In this document: positions 60,804 through 64,000 of the stretch, one piece after another | Layout of the letters: each line of letters begins with the position of its first letter | Position numbering within the stretch: the stretch's first letter is position 1 | Assembly (NCBI GenBank): GCA_009792885.1 | Contig: WMCF01000029.1 | Location: forward strand, 8,209,628-8,273,627 | Source: Eremophila alpestris peregrina | Taxonomy: Eukaryota > Chordata > Aves > Passeriformes > Alaudidae | DNA length: 64,000 nucleotides | Direction: 5' to 3' | Made by a program: the position numbers and the translations under genes | Notes under the pieces: model-generated | Seen by the model: only the letters and a program-made list of their open reading frames with translations | Databases searched by the model: none | Told to the model about the DNA's origin: nothing

Positions 60804-61869
60804 AGGCTGGAAAAGAAAAAGAAAAGGTGCTTCTTCATTTAGGTTCTCCATCTTGATCATTGCTGATGGGCTATCAATAATTTCAACTTGGGTAAGCAGC
60901 TAGCTGAAGGTTAAATAAATTCTGCCTGTTGTTTGCATGATCATATCTGAATTAAAAAATGTTAATTTGAAGCAAATTTCAGTTGCTCCTTGGGAAGTTC
61001 TTACAGAGTCCAAAATAGGCTAGAAATGTTATTTCTGTGGAGAAGCACAAGAACAATATTAAACTCAGTGGGACAGAGCAACTATACTTTGAAATCTCTA
61101 AAAGGAAATGTAAAGTATGATAAAGGCCTCATATATCTATATACACACTCCCCAATTCAGATAAGGACGACAGGAACAGAGGTCATCAGTAATCTTCCAG
61201 TGAAAAGGATTTTGCCCAACTGCTTTAACAGATTGTTAAAATCTAAGAGCTGTCCACTGATTCATGAATGAGTCATGATTTTAGAAGAAGATTAAGTGGC
61301 TCGTGCCATTTTGCCTGCACTGGGTTCAATTATCTTGTGCACTACTATTTTGACAACCAGAGAATTATTTACAGCATACACAACTACCTACACATCTGAG
61401 CCAATGTGAGTAACTAATACTCTGTTAATAATGCATTCTGTGGATTCAGCATTCCTCTTATTTGCATCAGCATTATTGTTTATATGTATTTACTTCTTGG
61501 GAGTATTCCTGTTTTATTTCAGTAACAAAACTCCAAGCCCAATATGAATCAAATACACATGCTCTCACATTTAGCTGTAGTAGGGTGATTTTGGAGCAAA
61601 CACACTCTACTGAGACACAAGAAAATGCACACTGAAATTTGTCTAAAATGATCGGAATAGTTTGTGACTTAAATAGCAGGTGGTGTCCTGTTAAAGGAGG
61701 AAGAGAATTATGTTTATGTTTTGACTCATAGCTGCTTTGCCTCATACAGGTATATATATGTGTATAGTCTACTTTTACACAAGGGTTGATTTTTTCCTAA
61801 TCAAATTACCTGCATTTTCAGTAGTTTGCTATTGAAAGGCAGAGAAGTGATTTAAAGAGAGGAGTCAGA

Positions 61870-62166
61870 TCCAGGTTGCAAAAGGGCTGCCAGAGAACTG
61901 AGAAGAACTTGAGACAAGGATATGGAGAGAGAGGAAAAAGGGCAATGGGTTCAAACTGAAAGGAGGCAGGGTCAGAGTAGGTATTAGGAAGAAATTCTCC
62001 CTATGAGAGTGGTGAGGCCCTGGCACAGGTTTCCCAGAGAAGCAGTGGCTGCCCCATCCTTAGAAGTGTTCAGAGCCATGATGGATGGGACTCTGAGCAA
62101 CCTGGTCTGCTTTTCCTCCTCTGAACCACCATTTCTGACTGTACAATTGGATCTCTTCCAGCCTAC
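61870..62166 (+). mobile_element. CR1-like LINE 3' fragment
   Basis: About 300 bases of CR1 tail: 'gagacaaggatatggagaga', then 'gcaatgggttcaaactgaaa', 'aggaagaaattctccctatg', 'ggcacaggtttcccagaga', 'gtggctgccccatccttag' and the end 'ggatctcttccagccta'. The last part is disturbed by substitutions and a small insertion. It is dead and lies in plus orientation. Confidence 0.88.
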
Positions 62167-62169
62167 ATG

Positions 62170-62750
62170 TGCTTGCTCGCTGAAGTCCAAAATGACATAA
62201 TTTCTGCAATTTGATTTGTTTTACAGCGAGAGAACAGAGATGGGATTCAGCCTTCTCTATAAGTTTTTTCACTAGGACTTCTCAAACCATCATGTAGACT
62301 GTTAACCTCCTGTTTCTTCTCTGAAGGGCAGCATCCCCTCGTCACACCAGGGGACCTTGGTATCACCAGCTCCTACAAGACAATCTTTTGACCTTCAAGT
62401 GAGGGACTTGCAGACATAATAGTCACCCTAACTCAGATGCAGACTGTCTCCACAACAGCATTTTATGGCATAGCTTGCCCTCTAGCTTAACATTTTGTAG
62501 CTCCTGCTTCCCAGTCCTACATAATGAAACATTTCAGGGATTACCAACTACATCGTTGGTGGGCTTCACTGGCTTTAGGACAAGGACACTTCTTTGGCTG
62601 TGCTTTGACCTCACACTTCTGGGAACTTTCAGAAACAGAGGGAAGAGGATGCCCCTCCTCAAAGAGCTGTGCAAGTTTAACTAATAGAAACCCCAAAGTA
62701 TTTCTCTTACTCCTCCCTCTTTCACAAAGAGCTCCATTTGGATATCTTTA
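62170..62750. other. Unique sequence between two CR1 copies
   Basis: About 580 bases without a recognised exon or repeat. An open frame on the plus strand (from 62524) runs into the following inverted CR1 copy and is therefore not a gene. Confidence 0.55.
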
Positions 62751-62754
62751 TGGT

Positions 62755-63000
62755 GAGTTAGAGTCATGGAAGAGTTTGGTTAAAAAGGACATTCACAGAT
62801 CTAGCCCAACACCCCTCCAAGCAAACTGGGTCATCTTCTACCACATCAGGTTGCTCAGAGCCCCATTCAGCTTGACCTTGAAAGTCTCCAGGGATGGGGC
62901 ATCTATCACCTCTCTCTAGTGAATGTGCTCCAGTTCTTCACCACCTCATCCAAAAGAATTCCTTCCATAGATCAGGTCTGAATCAACCCTCTTTTAATTT
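62755..63000 (-). mobile_element. CR1-like LINE 3' fragment, inverted
   Basis: Starts 'gagtcatggaagagtttggt', the reverse of a CR1 end, and continues 'cacagatctagcccaacacc', 'aaactgggtcatcttctacc', 'caggttgctcagagcccca', 'ttgaccttgaaagtctccag', 'ggatggggcatctatcacct' and 'tcttcaccacctcatccaaa'. It is about 245 bases long and forms an inverted pair with the 61870 copy. Confidence 0.88.
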
Positions 63001-63009
63001 AAAACCATT

Positions 63010-64000
63010 ATGCTTACTAAACTTTAAACCTGGAAAAAATAATTTCCACTACAAAAACAATTCCTAAGTTTGATCTAAAACTGCTAGTTTGTTCATCACT
63101 GTCATTAATATATCTGTCAATAGCTAAGAAAATACTGTCCTAATAAAACAGTAGGCTGCAATCAGCTATTAATATAATTCAGTAACTTGGCAAAAGCCAT
63201 GAAAGTTGCTCATTAACTCACATATTTTTACAAGTTACAGACCCATGGCAGCAATCTCACAACAAAGATATTAACTGGAATAAAGTTACAAAATGTTTTA
63301 TGGAAGCAAAAAGTACACACAATTATGTTTTATTAACAAGCTCGTAGAAATTTCACTGTCCATATTCAAATGCTACTGTTGAGCTGACCCCAGCACTGGC
63401 CTTGTTCCTTCTCCAAGTCCAGTGGACTTGTGCCAGGAAAGATTAAAGCAGAAGGATAGTCAAAACAATTGAAAATTTGGAATGTGAAATAGGTCTATTA
63501 CCAATTGTCTCTGTTGGCATAAATCAGATTTATTGCAGAAAAAAGAAACCCTGTTTCTTCATCAAATTCCATTTTTCTCTAACAGTCTCTCAGCTGTCAG
63601 TTTGATAATGACTGCTTGATTCTGCAGTCACTTAACTGAGGAACTTGCTATTCCAAGCCACATTATGTTCATTTGTTCATCTGATGACAGAATTTATCTC
63701 CTCAGGCAACAAATTTGGGGACCAGAGTTTATCCACCAAGAGATTTCATTCCACTGAAGGGTAAATTAAGGTGGATTTCTAATGTCTTTGTTTATCCTAA
63801 AAAATTAAACATATTGAAAAAAGTTGAAAGCAGATTTAATTTAAAAGAAAAGTAAGGCCATTATATAAACAGCAGCAGATCTCATCCAGAATATGTCACA
63901 TAAATATCATACTATCAAACAAGAAATGTAAATTATCGTGCATAATCTATAATTGAAAAGTGTATTATACATTAGTGAAGTCACCCATTTATCTAATCAT
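63010..64000. other. Right-hand end, no feature
   Basis: AT-rich sequence to the window edge. I see no exon, repeat family or RNA gene in it. Confidence 0.5.

Larger units (their letters stand above)
45400..61860. other. Gene-free region upstream of BNIP2
   Basis: About 16 kb of AT-rich sequence without any exon, RNA gene or long repeat that I can identify. ORFs are short and random. In mammals the interval beyond BNIP2 leads to FOXB1. Low-repeat stretches with homeobox-type ATTA words occur near 48880-49150, 53580-53830, 57400-57480, 58440-58660, 60420-60720 and 61265-61490. They are noted as possible regulatory elements, not asserted. Confidence 0.55.

Noticed and set aside
62524..62919. 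A 131-codon open frame on the plus strand
   Set aside because: Its second half is the reverse complement of a CR1 tail, so it is a chance frame through a repeat.
45400..64000. FOXB1 or another forkhead gene
   Set aside because: No GC-rich intronless ORF and no forkhead motif is present. If synteny holds it lies beyond the right edge.
1..64000. CRISPR array, tRNA/rRNA genes, prokaryotic operons, intact provirus
   Set aside because: No regularly spaced repeats, no cloverleaf with A/B boxes noticed, no long retroviral frame or paired LTRs. The genome is clearly a vertebrate one.

Overview
This is a vertebrate nuclear DNA window, most likely from a bird. It is mostly AT-rich intergenic and intronic sequence, with three GC-rich islands. 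Three protein-coding genes can be read with confidence: GCNT3 (+ strand, single coding exon, 16680-17954), GTF2A2 (- strand, four coding exons, 24116-27861) and BNIP2 (- strand, nine coding exons, 33483-42654). The order and orientation GCNT3(+) / GTF2A2(-) / BNIP2(-) match the order I recall for human chromosome 15q22, so this is a conserved syntenic block. The bird assignment rests on several truncated copies whose 3' ends resemble the CR1 LINE family (for example 12781-12966, 22940-23215, 61870-62166), on compact introns and on very GC-rich 5' ends. I cannot name the species.

Layout. 1-16.4 kb: intergenic, no exon recognised, a few CR1 fragments. 16.5-18.6 kb: a GC-rich island holding the whole GCNT3 ORF, a GC-rich 3' UTR and a canonical poly(A) signal. 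18.6-23.8 kb: spacer between two convergent genes (GCNT3 and GTF2A2 are tail to tail), with one CR1 copy. 23.8-28.3 kb: GTF2A2, all exon joins phase-consistent, giving 109 aa; its promoter CpG island is interrupted by a run of N (28325-28744). 28.8-31 kb: spacer. 31-44.7 kb: BNIP2, giving 312 aa, with a CpG-island promoter that carries a (GGGGCC)n tract. 45.4-64 kb: a gene-free region upstream of BNIP2. In mammals this is the side facing FOXB1, a developmental transcription-factor gene. Several long, repeat-free, homeobox-site-rich stretches here look like candidate conserved non-coding elements, but that is a guess without an alignment.

The genes do not form a functional unit. GCNT3 is a Golgi mucin-type O-glycan branching enzyme, GTF2A2 is the small subunit of the general transcription factor TFIIA, and BNIP2 is a BCH-domain scaffold in small-GTPase and kinesin-linked signalling. 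I found no CRISPR, no RNA gene, no intact transposon or provirus and no clearly novel system. The points most worth checking are a short upstream ORF that overlaps the GTF2A2 start codon, the C9orf72-type hexanucleotide tract next to the putative BNIP2 exon-1 donor, a conserved-looking untranslated or alternative BNIP2 exon at 43.2 kb, and the assembly gap in the GTF2A2 promoter.
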